The notes under the pieces are model-generated. The model was not told where the DNA came from, did no database searches, and saw nothing but the letters and a program-made list of their open reading frames with translations. This document shows positions 1 to 12,773 of a DNA stretch of 58,006 bases, in pieces (position 1 is the first letter of the stretch; each line of letters begins with the position of its first letter). This DNA is from Chloroflexota bacterium (GTDB lineage Bacteria; Chloroflexota; Dehalococcoidia; SpSt-223), in the NCBI GenBank assembly GCA_023512725.1, contig JAILZB010000003.1:1-58006 (forward strand), read 5' to 3'. The position numbers and the translations under genes are program-made.

Positions 1-819
1 GTATTGGGCTTCCCAGACGACCAGGCGGCCGGGCTCCTGCACGTTGTAGCCGAACTCGAAGCCGATCGTGGCGAGCTCGGTGAGAGGGCTGTTGTGGATC
101 TCGAAGCTGGCCCTCGCCTGCGGGATCGCCTGGAGCGGCGTGTAGCGCTCGCCCGTCTCGACGTCGTGGAAGACGGCGTGGCGCTGGCTGAACGTGCCGC
201 GCTCGACGTCCTCGCCGGTGAGGCGGATCGGGATGCCATCCTCGAGGATCGAGGCGAAGGCCAGCTCCTCGGCCGTGGCCCAGTCGATGGTGCGCTCGTC
301 GCCATCGATCACGGCGGTGTTCTGGACACCCCCAATGGCTACTGTGTGGGAGCGGACCGAGACGCCAAACTCATCCAAAAACCGACGGGCGACTGCCCCC
401 GCCGCGACTCGCGCGGCGGTCTCGCGGGCGCTCGCCCGTTCGAGGACGTTGCGGATGTCCTGGTGCTGGTACTTGATCGCGCCGGGCAGGTCAGCATGAC
501 CAGGGCGGACGCGGGTGACGGGAGGGATCTCTTCCTCCACCGGCGTCGGGCTCATCTTGGTGGTCCAGTTTGCCCAGTCCTTGTTCTCGATCCGCAGGGC
601 GATGGGGCTCCCGAGCGTCTCCCCGAAGCGAACGCCCCCCTCGATGACGGCGCGGTCTTTCTCGATCTGCTGGCGCGCACCCCGCCCATACCCCCACTGA
701 CGCCGCGCAAGGTCGCGCGCGATCCATTCTTCCGTCAACGGAATGCCCGCTGGCAGACCGTCGATAATGACAGTTAGGGCTGGCCCGTGCGACTCGCCGG
801 CAGTTAGGAAACGGAGCAT
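1..819 (-). CDS. Chimeric ORF, partial at window edge: chorismate synthase N-terminal half joined in-frame to 2-oxoglutarate dehydrogenase E1-like sequence
   Basis: Reverse complement from ATG at 819 reads [32 protein letters not shown]...[62 protein letters not shown] (AroC), then without a stop ...[57 protein letters not shown]...[35 protein letters not shown] (OGDH E1/SucA signature). Absent from the ORF track because it is open at the edge. Confidence 0.8.
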   Translation of the reverse strand, partial: MLRFLTAGESHGPALTVIIDGLPAGIPLTEEWIARDLARRQWGYGRGARQQIEKDRAVIEGGVRFGETLGSPIALRIENKDWANWTTKMSPTPVEEEIPPVTRVRPGHADLPGAIKYQHQDIRNVLERASARETAARVAAGAVARRFLDEFGVSVRSHTVAIGGVQNTAVIDGDERTIDWATAEELAFASILEDGIPIRLTGEDVERGTFSQRHAVFHDVETGERYTPLQAIPQARASFEIHNSPLTELATIGFEFGYNVQEPGRLVVWEAQY

Positions 820-1685
820 TCCGGCGTTTCCTCCACCATCGCCATTGCCGCCGCTCGCATCTGGGCGAGGGGCGCCTCCTGGCCCGTCCAGAGCTCGAAG
901 GCAACTGCCCCTTGGTAGATGAGCATCGCGAGCCCTCCCAGGGTTGCCAACCCTGCCTGGCGGGCCGCGACCAACAGCGGCGTTTCCATCGGTCGGTACA
1001 CGAGATCGTACACCAGCGCCGAACGGGGGAGCCACCCAAGCGGAATCGGCAGGGCCGCGGGCGCTGGACCGCCCGCCATCCCTACCGCCGTTGCGTTCAC
1101 GACGAGGTCAGCGGCTTGGCAGGCGGCCGCAGCGGCCTCAGCGCTCGCTACCGTGACCCCAGGTAACTCCAGCTCCGCCACCAACCGCGCCGCGCGCTCG
1201 GGGCTCCGGTTGATGATGGTCACGTGGCGCGCTCCAGCCTGGGCGAGGGCGATCGCGCAGGCTCGCGCAGCGCCACCAGCACCGAGGATGACCGCCGCGC
1301 AGCCGCGTGGCTCGAAGCCGGCATCCTCCCGGAGCGCCCGGAGGAACCCGGCACTATCGGTGTTGTAGCCAATGAGCTGGCTTCCCCGGCGAACGATGGT
1401 GTTGACAGCCCGCGCCCGCGCTGCCTCCCCCACCAATTCATCCACCAGCTGGGCCACTTGCTCCTTGTAGGGAATGGTCACGTTCACCCCCAGCCAGGGT
1501 GGCTGGCGCACGGCGGCCACAAAGGTGGGCAGTGCCTCCGGTGGGAGGTCGATCGCCTCGTACCAGCCGGGAAAGCCGCTGGCCCGGAAGGCGGCGTTGT
1601 GCATCGCGGGCGAGAGCGAGTGCCCAACCGGGCTTCCGATCACGCCCGCGCGGTACCGTTCGGGTCGACCAGGTTCTGCTGCCAT
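804..1685 (-). CDS. aroE: Shikimate dehydrogenase
   Basis: [43 protein letters not shown] and GAGGAARA motifs; overlaps the aroC start. Confidence 0.95.
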   Translation of the reverse strand: MAAEPGRPERYRAGVIGSPVGHSLSPAMHNAAFRASGFPGWYEAIDLPPEALPTFVAAVRQPPWLGVNVTIPYKEQVAQLVDELVGEAARARAVNTIVRRGSQLIGYNTDSAGFLRALREDAGFEPRGCAAVILGAGGAARACAIALAQAGARHVTIINRSPERAARLVAELELPGVTVASAEAAAAACQAADLVVNATAVGMAGGPAPAALPIPLGWLPRSALVYDLVYRPMETPLLVAARQAGLATLGGLAMLIYQGAVAFELWTGQEAPLAQMRAAAMAMVEETPECSVS

Positions 1686-1830
1686 CCTGAGCGGATGCTA
1701 CGCGCTCGCCGAGCACGCCGTCAAAGGTGCAATCTGCGCTCCGCGGGCCAGAGGGGAGGATATGTCCAGTGGCTGGTCGCCAGCGGTAGCACGCCTGGGC
1801 TCCGCGGGCTAGCAGGTAGGATTCCAGAGC

Positions 1831-2445
1831 ATGGCACGGCGCTGGCTCTTCGGCCTCTTTGCCCTGCTTGGCGCTGGCCTGGCCGGCGGGCTGGGTGCAG
1901 CAGCAGCAGTGGCGGCATTTTGCCAGGAGCCAGCCGCGGCGGATGCGGTGGTGGTGCTCGGCGCGAGCGTTTGGTCGGGAGGGCGCCCCTCGCCGGCTCT
2001 CCGGGCCCGCGCCGAGCGTGGGGTAGAACTGGTCCGCGCGGGCAGGGCCCCGGTGCTGGTCGGCACGGGGGGCGTGGGAGCATTCCCGCCCGCCGAGGGT
2101 GCGGTCATCGCGCAACTGGCCATTGAGCAGGGGGTGCCACCGGCCGCGGTGGTGATCGAGAACCGGGCCCGCAGCACCGAGGAGAGCGCTCTCTTTCTGC
2201 GCCAACTGGCGGATGGCTACGGCTGGCGCCGCCTGGTCCTAGTCTCCGATGCCTACCATCTGCCCCGCGCGGCCTGGCTGTTCCAGGAACGGGGGTTCGA
2301 AGTCCAGACGGCCTGCACCGATGCCAGTGGCTACCGCCGCGAGACGCTGGTCTACCAGGCGCTGCGTGAGGTCGCGGGCGTGCTTGCCTACGCTCTCACC
2401 CGCTGGCTGGTGATCCCTGGTTCCACCGGGCTAGGCAGCACATAG
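1831..2445 (+). CDS. YdcF/SanA/ElyC-like (DUF218) membrane-anchored protein
   Basis: N-terminal TM segment, ADAVVVLGASVWSGGRPSPALRARAERGVEL, IENRARSTEESA, LVLVSDAYHLPRAAWLF. Confidence 0.8.
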   Translation: MARRWLFGLFALLGAGLAGGLGAAAAVAAFCQEPAAADAVVVLGASVWSGGRPSPALRARAERGVELVRAGRAPVLVGTGGVGAFPPAEGAVIAQLAIEQGVPPAAVVIENRARSTEESALFLRQLADGYGWRRLVLVSDAYHLPRAAWLFQERGFEVQTACTDASGYRRETLVYQALREVAGVLAYALTRWLVIPGSTGLGST

Positions 2446-2517
2446 ACGCTTCCGGCCCTGCGCCCCCACGGGCATCGACTGCCCAAGCTCGGAAGCGCCC
2501 TGTGGTAGAATCCGGGT

Positions 2518-2601
2518 GGAGAGATGTCCGAGTGGCTGAAGGAGCTCGTCTCGAAAACGAGTAGGCGATGAGCCTCGTGGGTTCGAATCCCACTCTCTCC
2601 G
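2518..2601 (+). tRNA. tRNA-Ser (anticodon CGA)
   Basis: Acceptor GGAGAGA/TCTCTCC, long variable arm, anticodon loop CTCGAAA, GGTTCGAATCC T-arm; CCA not encoded. Confidence 0.92.
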
Positions 2602-2626
2602 CCGTCCGTTGCGTTCCCCGCCGTCC

Positions 2627-2713
2627 GGAGAGGTCGCTTAGTCTGGCCTAGAGCGCGCGACTGGAAATCGCGTGGGGCGTAAGCCCTCGTGGGTTCGAAT
2701 CCCACCCTCTCCG
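2627..2713 (+). tRNA. tRNA-Ser (anticodon GGA)
   Basis: Acceptor GGAGAGG/CCTCTCC, anticodon stem-loop CGCGA-CTGGAAA-TCGCG, long variable arm, GGTTCGAATCC T-arm, followed by CCA. Confidence 0.93.
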
Positions 2714-2764
2714 CCACGGGCGCCCACTGGGCGTACGCGTCTTCCTCCCGCGCGTGCTGGGCCG

Positions 2765-3238
2765 TTAGGCACCGGGGCGACGCTCCCCCTCCGCACCGTT
2801 CCCCGATGGTCGGCTCGCTGCCGCACCACCAGGCGGCCCGCCAGCCACCCCGGGCGGTGGGCTACCGACAGCCCCGGGTGGAGGCCCCCCGGCAACGCGC
2901 TGCGCATACTCGCGTTCAAGGTCCGCTCGGGTGGCTTCGGCGGCCTGGCGTCCCCGGGCCAAGGCCTGCTTGAGTTGAGTGGCCTTGGCAGCGCGCCAGT
3001 TCTTAAAGACCGTGTTCAGGTCGATGAGCGCCTCACGCGCAGTGGTGCGGAACTCGTCGAACTGGTCGGGGAACTCACCGAACCGCTCGCGCAGCGTCTG
3101 ACGCGTCTGGCGGCCGGGCCGGGGAGCAAACAGCACCCCCAGCGCTCCGCCGAGCGCCAGCCCCCAGAGGAGCCCGTTACGGAACGGGTGTCCCTTTTTC
3201 TTCGCCTTCGGTTCGTCGTTGGCTGGCTTCTTGGCCAT
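2765..3238 (-). CDS. YtxH-like domain protein
   Basis: FRNGLLWGLALGGALGVLFAPRPGRQTRQTLRER is a typical YtxH N-terminus; low-complexity Pro/Gly C-terminus. Confidence 0.75.
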   Translation of the reverse strand: MAKKPANDEPKAKKKGHPFRNGLLWGLALGGALGVLFAPRPGRQTRQTLRERFGEFPDQFDEFRTTAREALIDLNTVFKNWRAAKATQLKQALARGRQAAEATRADLEREYAQRVAGGPPPGAVGSPPPGVAGGPPGGAAASRPSGNGAEGERRPGA

Positions 3239-3590
3239 CGCTCTGCCCTCCTGTGATAACTGCTGCGAGCGCCTGGACCGTCGCTCGCGCTCCCGCGAAG
3301 AAACTCGCGATGGTGATGATCGGCTTGACCACCTTCTCCGAGGAGATCGCCGCCGCTACCTCCACCCGGTGGGCGGCCCGCTCGACGGCTTGGACCGAGC
3401 GCTGGGCAGTTTCCAGGATCGGTGGTACCTGGTCGATCAGTGGGGGCACCCGGTCGAGCACCGGCATCACCTTGCGCTGCAAGGTCCGCACCAGGAGAAA
3501 GAGGGCCACGGCAAGCGCCGTGATCGCCAGCGCCTGGATGATCGCAAAGACGGCGAGGATAATGATCGACAGATCGCGCGCTGTCTCCAC
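3177..3590 (-). CDS. DUF948-like membrane protein
   Basis: N-terminal TM (LSIIILAVFAIIQALAITALAVALFLLVRTL) then amphipathic helix; directly upstream of the YtxH-like gene with overlapping ends. Confidence 0.6.
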   Translation of the reverse strand: METARDLSIIILAVFAIIQALAITALAVALFLLVRTLQRKVMPVLDRVPPLIDQVPPILETAQRSVQAVERAAHRVEVAAAISSEKVVKPIITIASFFAGARATVQALAAVITGGQSDGQEASQRRTEGEEKGTPVP

Positions 3591-3626
3591 GCGCTCGTCC
3601 TCCCGTGACCTGGTGGGGCGAGTATA

Positions 3627-4739
3627 TCACAGTGCCGGGCAATCGTTTGCCTGCTCGCTTACTTCCTGCTCGACCACCGCAATCACGCCCCCTCCCAGCA
3701 CTTCCTCCCCCTGGTAGAAGACCACCGCCTGCCCGGGGGAGAGGGCGCGCTGCGGCTCATCGAACTCGACGCGCGCGGTCGTTCCCGTCGCGATGACGGT
3801 TGCCGCCGCCTCGGGGGCCCGGTAGCGCACCTTTGCCTGGACGCGCAGGGGCTCGATCGGCGGCTGCCCAGCCACCCAGCGGACCTCCTCCGCCCAGAGC
3901 ACCCGCCGGAACAGCCGGGCTGCCGACCCGACCACGACCCGATTGCGCGCCGCGTCGACCTGGATGACGTAGCGTGGCTCGGCGGCTGCTACCCCGAGGC
4001 CCCGCCGCTGGCCGACCGTAAAATTTGCGGCTCCCGGGTGGTAGGCCAGCACCCGCCCCTGCTCATCGACAATTTCGCCCGTGGGCAGGCGCCCGAGCCG
4101 CTCGCGCAGAAAGTCGCGGTAGTCCTGCCCTTGGAGAAAACAGATCTCCTGGCTGTCGGGCTTCCCCGCCACCGGCAGGCCCAAGCGCGCGGCGATCGCC
4201 CGCACCTCGCTCTTGGGGTAGTGCCCGATCGGGAGCAGCAGCTGGGCCAGTTCCCGCTGGCCGAGGGGGTAGAGGACATACGACTGGTCCTTGGCCGCAT
4301 CGACCGCCTTGAGCAAGTGGAAGCGCCCATCCTGCTCCCGGATGCGCGCGTAGTGCCCGGTGGCGAGATAGTCGCAGCCAAGGGCGCGGGCCCGCCGGAG
4401 CAAGAGGTCGAACTTCAGGAACTGATTACAGGCCAGACAGGGGTTGGGCGTTCGGCCACGGGTGTATTCGGTGACGAACGTGTCGACGACGGTGCGCTCG
4501 AACTCGCGCTCGAAGTTGAGGACGTAGTACGGAAAGCCGAGCAGCCCGGCCACCCGGCGGGCATCATCCGTCTCTTCGATCGAGCAGCAGCCCCGATGAT
4601 GGGGCGGCGCATCCGGACGCTCCTTGGTCCATAAGCGCATGGTCACGCCGACGACCTCATAGCCCTGCTCGAGCAGCAACGCCGCCGCCACCGAGGAGTC
4701 GACCCCCCCGCTCATCGCCACCATCACGCGCTGCGCCAT
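3627..4739 (-). CDS. mnmA: tRNA-specific 2-thiouridylase
   Basis: Starts at internal ATG MAQRVMVAMSGGVDSSVAAALLLEQGYEVVGVTMRLW; GRTPNPCLACNQFLKF; DQSYVLYPL; SQEICFL. The track ORF starts too far upstream (5177). Confidence 0.95.
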   Translation of the reverse strand: MAQRVMVAMSGGVDSSVAAALLLEQGYEVVGVTMRLWTKERPDAPPHHRGCCSIEETDDARRVAGLLGFPYYVLNFEREFERTVVDTFVTEYTRGRTPNPCLACNQFLKFDLLLRRARALGCDYLATGHYARIREQDGRFHLLKAVDAAKDQSYVLYPLGQRELAQLLLPIGHYPKSEVRAIAARLGLPVAGKPDSQEICFLQGQDYRDFLRERLGRLPTGEIVDEQGRVLAYHPGAANFTVGQRRGLGVAAAEPRYVIQVDAARNRVVVGSAARLFRRVLWAEEVRWVAGQPPIEPLRVQAKVRYRAPEAAATVIATGTTARVEFDEPQRALSPGQAVVFYQGEEVLGGGVIAVVEQEVSEQANDCPAL

Positions 4740-4805
4740 CGTGCGCCCTCTCTCCCGGCAAAACCTCAGGACTGTACCACGCCGGCCAACGGAGCAGCAA
4801 ACCGG

Positions 4806-6514
<1,709 letters not shown>

Positions 6515-6518
<4 letters not shown>

Positions 6519-7861
6519 GACCGGTGCTGCTCCAGGGCGGGTGGGTTGTCGACCCGGCCAGCGAGCGCGAGGAACTCGCCGACGTGCTGCTGCGCGAGGG
6601 GTGCGTCGCTGCGGTGGGGCGTGGGCTGGGCACGCCCGACGATGCCCTCGTTATCGACTGCCGTGGCAAGGTCGTCGCCCCCGGCTTGATCGACCTGCAC
6701 TGCCACCTGCGAGACCCCGGCCTGACCGAGAAGGAGACGATCGCCACCGGCACGGCTGCTGCCGCCGCGGGCGGCTTCACCACCGTCTGCTGCATGCCGA
6801 ACACCGACCCCGTCGTCGACAGTGGAAGCGTGGTGGAGTCCATCCTGCGCACGGCAGCACGGGAGGGCAGCGTGCGAGTGCTGCCGATCGGCGCGGTGAC
6901 CAAAGGGCAGGCCGGGCGGGAGCTGGCCGAACTGGCGGACCTCGCGGCGGCGGGAGCGGTTGCCTTCTCCGATGATGGCCGACCAGTCGCGAGCGCTGCC
7001 CTGCTCCGCCACGCCCTGGAATACAGCCAGCTCGTCCAGCGTCCGATCATCGACCACTGCGAGGAGCCCAGCCTCACGGTGGGCGCGGTTGCTCATGAAG
7101 GTCCAGTCGCCACCTGCCTCGGCCTACGGGGCTGGCCCGCGGCCGCCGAAACGATCGCCATCGCCCGCGACCTGGAACTCGCCGCTCTCACTGGCGGGCG
7201 GCTCCATATTGCCCACGTCTCGACGGCCGGCGGGGTTGCCCTGATCCGCGAGGCGAAGCGACGCGGCCTGCCAGTCACCGCCGAGGTCACCCCCCACCAC
7301 CTGACCCTGACCGACGAGTGGTTGCTCGGCGAGGGCCTCCACTGGCCGGCGCTCGGCGGTGAGCCGCTCCCCCGACGGGCACCCTACGACCCGCGGACGA
7401 AGGTCAACCCGCCGCTGCGAGGTCGCGAGGATGTCGCCGCGCTCATCGCTGCGCTGGCCGACGGGACGATCGATGCTATCGCGACCGACCATGCTCCCCA
7501 TACGCTCACCGATAAGCTGTGCGAGTACGACCAGGCGGCCTTCGGGATCTCGGGCCTGGAAACGGCCCTCGCTGCGGTGCTGGCACTCGTCCGGAGCGGC
7601 GCGCTCTCGCTCCGTCGGGTGATCGCCGCGTTCTCGATCGGGCCGCGCCAGGTGCTTGGGGAAGGCGCGCGGGCAGCATCGCCCGGTCGGCTGGCACCCG
7701 GCGACCCAGCCGACGTGGTGGTGTTCGACCCTGACGCCAGCTGGGTGGTCGACCCCCACGCCTTCCGCTCCAAGGGGCAGAACACCCCGCTGGCGGGCGT
7801 CCGGCTCCAGGGGCGGGTCACGCATACCTTCGTCGCCGGAAGAGGGGTCCACGGTGAGTGA
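6515..7861 (+). CDS. pyrC: Dihydroorotase
   Basis: GKVVAPGLIDLHCHLRDPGLTEKETIATGTAAAAAGGFTTVCCMPNT; ATDHAPHTLTDK; 4-bp overlap with pyrB. Confidence 0.96.
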
Positions 7862-8942
7862 GACGCAACCGGCCGTGCTGGTGCTGGAAGATGGCACCGT
7901 CTACCGCGGCCGCAGCATCGGCGCGCCGACCAGCGCCGTCGGCGAGTTGGTCTTCAATACTTCGATGTTCGGCTACCAGGAGATCCTGACCGACCCATCC
8001 TACGCCGGCCAGATCGTCCTGATGACCTATCCCCTGATCGGCAACTACGGCATCAACCTGGAAGACAGCGAGTCCCGCCGCATCCAGGTGGCGGGCTTCA
8101 TCGTGCGCGAGGCCTGCCGCGAGCCGAGCCACAACCGCGCCGTGGCCACCCTCCCGGAGTGGCTGCAAGCCCAGGGCATTCCTGCCATCGAAGGCGTGGA
8201 CACGCGTGCGATCACCCGGCGGCTTCGGATGCGCGGGGTGATGATGAGCGCGCTGGCCGTTGGCGAAGGGGTGGGGACGGTCCTCGAGCGGCTGCGCAGT
8301 GCTGAGCGCTACGAAACAGTCAACTACGTGCCGCTTGTCTCCACCGACCGCCCCTACGTTAGCACCAGCGCGGATGGGCAGCTGCACGTTGTCATCCTTG
8401 ACCTGGGCGTCAAGTACAACATCGAGCGCTCGTTGCGGCAGCTCGGCTGCCGGGTGACGGTGATGCCCGCCGAGACCAGCGCCGAGACCCTGCTCGCCCT
8501 CCGACCGGATGGCCTGGTGCTCTCCCCGGGTCCCGGCGACCCCGCCCAGCTGGATGGGATCGTCCGCGCGGTGCGGGCACTGCTTGGGCGGCTCCCGATC
8601 TTCGGGATCTGCCTCGGTCACCAGCTGCTCGCCCGCGCCCTCGGCGCGCAGACGTTCAAGCTGAAGTTCGGCCACCGGGGGGGCAACCACCCCGTCAAGG
8701 ACCTGCTAAGCGGCAAAGTCACGATCACCGCCCAGAACCATGGCTACGCGGTGGACCCAGATACCCTCCGGGGCGGGGCCGAAGTCAGCCAGATCAACTT
8801 GAACGATGGGACCGTCGAGGGGCTGACCCACCGGAGCCTGCCCTTGCTCTCGATCCAATACCACGCCGAGGCGTCGCCCGGCCCCTGGGAGAACCGGGAG
8901 GCCTTCGAGCGGTTCCTCGCGCTCATCCGGACGTTCCGATGA
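7854..8942 (+). CDS. carA: Carbamoyl-phosphate synthase small subunit
   Basis: GTG at 7854: [22 protein letters not shown]...[42 protein letters not shown] (class I GATase); [10 protein letters not shown]. Confidence 0.96.
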   Translation: MSETQPAVLVLEDGTVYRGRSIGAPTSAVGELVFNTSMFGYQEILTDPSYAGQIVLMTYPLIGNYGINLEDSESRRIQVAGFIVREACREPSHNRAVATLPEWLQAQGIPAIEGVDTRAITRRLRMRGVMMSALAVGEGVGTVLERLRSAERYETVNYVPLVSTDRPYVSTSADGQLHVVILDLGVKYNIERSLRQLGCRVTVMPAETSAETLLALRPDGLVLSPGPGDPAQLDGIVRAVRALLGRLPIFGICLGHQLLARALGAQTFKLKFGHRGGNHPVKDLLSGKVTITAQNHGYAVDPDTLRGGAEVSQINLNDGTVEGLTHRSLPLLSIQYHAEASPGPWENREAFERFLALIRTFR

Positions 8943-11900
8943 CCAAGCCTGAGAAGGTGCTCGTGATCGGCTCCGGGCCGATCGTGATCGGCCAGGCAGC
9001 CGAATTTGACTACGCCGGCACCCAGGCCTGCCGGGCCCTGCGGGAAGAAGGGGTCCGCACGGTCCTGGTCAACTCGAACCCGGCGACAATCATGACCGAT
9101 GAAGACGTGGCCGATGTGGTCTACATCGAGCCGCTGACGGTCGAGTTTCTGGAGCAGGTGATCGCCCGCGAGCGTCCCGACGGGCTGCTCCCCTCCCTGG
9201 GTGGCCAGACGGGACTGAATTTGGCGGTTGAGCTGGCTGAGGCCGGCATCCTTGACCGCTACCAGGTACGGGTGCTGGGCACCCCGCTTGGCGCGATTAA
9301 AGCGGCGGAGGACCGCCAGCTGTTCAAAGAGCTGCTGCTCCGGATCGGCGAACCGGTGCCGCCCAGCCGGACCTGCCACCGCTACGAGGAAGCGCTCGAA
9401 TTTGCCCGCCAGGTCGGCCTGCCGCTCATCGTTCGCCCGGCCTTCACCCTCGGGGGTACGGGAGGTGGGGTGGCGTCCACCTGGGAGGAGTTCGAGCGGA
9501 TCGTCACGGGTGGGCTTGCTGCCAGCCCGATCCACCAGGTGCTGGTCGAGACGAGCCTGCTGGGCTGGAAAGAGCTGGAATACGAGGTGATGCGGGATAG
9601 TGCCGACACCTGCATCATCGTCTGCAACATGGAGAACCTCGACCCGATGGGCGTCCACACGGGCGACTCCATCGTGGTCGCGCCGAGCCAGACCCTGACC
9701 GACAAAGAGCACCAGATGCTTCGCAGCGCGAGCCTGCGGATCATCCGGGCACTCGGCATCGAAGGGGGCTGCAATATCCAGTTCGCCCTGCCACCTCGCC
9801 GCCTCGACCGGACGGAACGGCGCTGCAGCCTCCCCGGCACCCGCGAGCCTGGCCCCGCGCCAGCGGCGGCCCCCCTGCCCGAGTACTACGTCATCGAGGT
9901 GAACCCGCGGGTCAGCCGCTCCTCGGCCCTGGCGAGCAAGGCCACGGGCTATCCGATCGCGCGTGTCTCCGCCAAGATCGCGATCGGGCGACGGCTGGAC
10001 GAGATCCCGAACGCCGTCACCCGCAAGACTCTTGCTGCCTTCGAACCAGCCCTTGACTACTGCGTGGTGAAGATCCCGCGTTGGCCGTTCGATAAGTTCG
10101 CTTCGGGCGACCGTGGGATCGGTACCCAGATGAAGTCGACCGGCGAGGTGATGGCGATCGGGCGCTCCTTCGAAGCGGCGCTCAATAAAGCGGTGCGCTC
10201 CCTCGAATTTGGCGGCCGCTCGCTTCAGTGGGAAGATGCCCGCTGGGCAGCGGAGTACCGTCGCCTCGCCGCAGCAGGAGAGAACCCGCTCGCAGCCTTT
10301 CCCCTCTTCCCGAACGACTTGCGGCTCTGGGCGCTGATGGCTGCGCTCCGGCGTGGCCATTCCATCGAGGAGCTGTTCCAGGTGACCAGCATCGACCCCT
10401 GGTTCCTCGCCAAGCTGCGCGGGCTGGTCCACCTGGAGGAGCGCTTGCTGCGGGAGCCACTCACCCCCGCGCTGCTCCGTGAGGCCAAGGCGGCCGGGAT
10501 GAGCGACAGCCAGATTGGTGTGCTCGCCGACCGCCTGCCCGAGCAAGTGCGGGCGTTGCGGCAGAGCTGGGGGATCCGGCCGGTCTATAAGATGGTCGAT
10601 ACCTGTGCCGCAGAGTTCGAGGCTGCCACGCCCTACTTCTACAGCAGCATCGACGAGGAGAATGAGGCGCTCCCCGAGGAAGGCCCAGCGGCTGCCGTCA
10701 TCGGCAGTGGCCCGATCCGGATTGGCCAGGGTATCGAGTTCGACTACTGCTCGGTCCATGCCGCCTGGGCCCTCCGCGATGCTGGCCACCGCAGCATCAT
10801 GATCAACTCCAACCCTGAGACCGTCTCGACCGACTTCGATACCTCTGACCGGCTGTACTTTGAGCCGCTCGATGAAGAAGCCGTGCGCGATGTGCTCGAA
10901 AACGAATCGGGTGGCAGCGAAGGCCGGGTACCGGTGGTGGTACAGTTCGGCGGGCAGACCGCAGTCAACTTGGCCGGGCCGCTTCACCGGGCGGGAGTGC
11001 CGATCCTCGGCTCGGGGGCGGAGGCGATCGACCTGGCGGAAGACCGGCGGCGGTTCGAACGTTTCCTGAGCGAACTCGGCATTCCCCAGCCGCCTGGTGG
11101 AGGGGTCGTCTCGGTCGAGCAGGGGCTGGCGGTGGCCGAAGCGATCGGGTACCCCGTGCTGGTCCGGCCGAGCTACGTCCTCGGCGGTCGAGCGATGGAG
11201 ATCGTCCAATCGCCGGAGGAACTGGTGCGGGTGCTCGGCCCGGCCCTCGAGCAGTCCGCGCCCCATCCGGTGCTGATCGATAAGTACCTGGAAGGGAAAG
11301 AGGTCGAGATCGACGCCATCTGTGACGGCGAGCAGGTGCTGATCCCGGGGGTGATGGAGCACATCGAGCGGGCTGGCGTCCACAGCGGCGATTCGATGAC
11401 GATCTACCCACCGCCGACGCTCCATCCCAGCGAGATCGCGCAGGTGGTCGATTCCAGCACCCGGATCGCCCTGGCGCTGGGCGTGCGCGGCCTGATGAAC
11501 GCCCAGTACGTGGTGGTGCGTGAGGGCGGCCCGACGGCGCCTGGTCCCGGCCAGGTCTACGTACTGGAGGTCAACCCGCGGGCCAGCCGGACTGTCCCCT
11601 ACCTGGCCAAGGCGAGTGGGGTGCCGATTGTGCGGGTGGCCACCCAGGTGATGCTGGGCCGCACCCTGGCCGAGCAGGGTTATCGCGGTGGCCTCTGGCC
11701 GGCACCACCGCTCTATGCTATCAAGGCGCCGGTCTTTTCTATGTCGAAGCTCGCTGGGGTCGATACCTTCCTGGGCCCCGAGATGAAGTCGACCGGTGAG
11801 GTGATGGGGATCGACCGCTCGCTACCGGCAGCACTGGCCAAGACGGTGCTCGCAGCAGGGATGCGCGTTCCGCCCGGGAGCGCGCTCCTCCTCTCGATCG

Positions 11901-12283
11901 CGGACCGCGACAAGCCCGCCTCCCTCCCGATCATCCGCGCCTTTGCGCGGGCGGGCTGCCGCTTCTTCGCCACCGAAGGCACTGCCGAGATGCTGCGGGC
12001 AGCCCAGATCCCGGTCGTCGAGGTGCCCAAGAAGCTTTCCGAGGGGCACCCGAACTGCGTCGATGTCATCCGCGATGGCACCGTGCAGGGGGTGATCAAC
12101 ACCCTAACTGGCCGCCCGACGCCCCTACGAGACGGGTTCGAGATCCGCCGCGCCGCCGCTGAACGCCGTATCCCCTGCTTCACCTCACTGGATACCGCGG
12201 CAGCCGCCGCCCAGGCGCTCCTAGCGGAAGGGATGCGCTACACCGTGCTCCCCCTCCCGGCGTACCGGCAGGCTGCCTCCTGA
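8939..12283 (+). CDS. carB: Carbamoyl-phosphate synthase large subunit
   Basis: [32 protein letters not shown]; duplicated ATP-grasp halves; MGS-like C-terminus. Carries an extra segment of about 30 aa around 9790-9881. Confidence 0.97.
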   Translation: MTKPEKVLVIGSGPIVIGQAAEFDYAGTQACRALREEGVRTVLVNSNPATIMTDEDVADVVYIEPLTVEFLEQVIARERPDGLLPSLGGQTGLNLAVELAEAGILDRYQVRVLGTPLGAIKAAEDRQLFKELLLRIGEPVPPSRTCHRYEEALEFARQVGLPLIVRPAFTLGGTGGGVASTWEEFERIVTGGLAASPIHQVLVETSLLGWKELEYEVMRDSADTCIIVCNMENLDPMGVHTGDSIVVAPSQTLTDKEHQMLRSASLRIIRALGIEGGCNIQFALPPRRLDRTERRCSLPGTREPGPAPAAAPLPEYYVIEVNPRVSRSSALASKATGYPIARVSAKIAIGRRLDEIPNAVTRKTLAAFEPALDYCVVKIPRWPFDKFASGDRGIGTQMKSTGEVMAIGRSFEAALNKAVRSLEFGGRSLQWEDARWAAEYRRLAAAGENPLAAFPLFPNDLRLWALMAALRRGHSIEELFQVTSIDPWFLAKLRGLVHLEERLLREPLTPALLREAKAAGMSDSQIGVLADRLPEQVRALRQSWGIRPVYKMVDTCAAEFEAATPYFYSSIDEENEALPEEGPAAAVIGSGPIRIGQGIEFDYCSVHAAWALRDAGHRSIMINSNPETVSTDFDTSDRLYFEPLDEEAVRDVLENESGGSEGRVPVVVQFGGQTAVNLAGPLHRAGVPILGSGAEAIDLAEDRRRFERFLSELGIPQPPGGGVVSVEQGLAVAEAIGYPVLVRPSYVLGGRAMEIVQSPEELVRVLGPALEQSAPHPVLIDKYLEGKEVEIDAICDGEQVLIPGVMEHIERAGVHSGDSMTIYPPPTLHPSEIAQVVDSSTRIALALGVRGLMNAQYVVVREGGPTAPGPGQVYVLEVNPRASRTVPYLAKASGVPIVRVATQVMLGRTLAEQGYRGGLWPAPPLYAIKAPVFSMSKLAGVDTFLGPEMKSTGEVMGIDRSLPAALAKTVLAAGMRVPPGSALLLSIADRDKPASLPIIRAFARAGCRFFATEGTAEMLRAAQIPVVEVPKKLSEGHPNCVDVIRDGTVQGVINTLTGRPTPLRDGFEIRRAAAERRIPCFTSLDTAAAAAQALLAEGMRYTVLPLPAYRQAAS

Positions 12284-12587
12284 GGGAAGCCCCAGCACCA
12301 TCGATTGCCGGCCTGAGCTGTCCTTGCCAGGGAAGGATAGCCATGCTCGGAGGATCCTGAGCGCACCCAGACCCGTCCCCTGTACCAAGCAGCGAGCCCA
12401 GGCCTGTCCGCCCGGCGGCCAGCGCACACCCCGCGTGGAAGCAGGCCGCGCTGAGCCCGCCTCCTTCGGGAGATGCCACGGGGGGCAAGCGGATATTCAG
12501 CCGTCGGTCCTGCGGAGCGATCTCCTCCCGGGGGCCACGGCCAGGGCCAGCGGAAGATGAGAAACTCATGAGAATCCGGGACCAAGT

Positions 12588-12608
12588 TGTGGATAAGTCT
12601 GTGGAAAA
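12588..12608 (-). promoter_or_regulatory. Two tandem DnaA-box-like 9-mers
   Basis: TGTGGATAA (12588-12596) is the exact reverse complement of TTATCCACA; TGTGGAAAA (12600-12608) is the reverse complement of TTTTCCACA (fits TTWTNCACA); same orientation, 12-bp period. Confidence 0.4.
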
Positions 12609-12773
12609 GCCACTGGAGAAGCTCGGACTGTCGGACTATCATCCGCCCTGCTTCGACCGGGACGGGCCACTGAGCGGCATCCTCACCGGGTCCGCTGCCG
12701 CCAAGGTCGTCGGTAGCAGACCAGCCAAGGGCAGGCGACGAAGCGCAGGCTCGCGCGGGTGTTCCCGCCAAAC

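Noticed and set aside
8744-11425. 893-aa minus-strand ORF opposite carB
   Set aside because: Shadow ORF from high GC3 in carB; His/Arg/Asp-rich low-complexity translation with no motifs, while the plus strand is unmistakably CarB.
12284-12560. Possible structural RNA (RNase P, SRP RNA or tmRNA) in the GC-rich gap after carB
   Set aside because: Could not find GAGGAAAGUCCGGGC-type RNase P or SRP GGAAG..AGCAGC signatures; only generic GC-rich hairpin potential.
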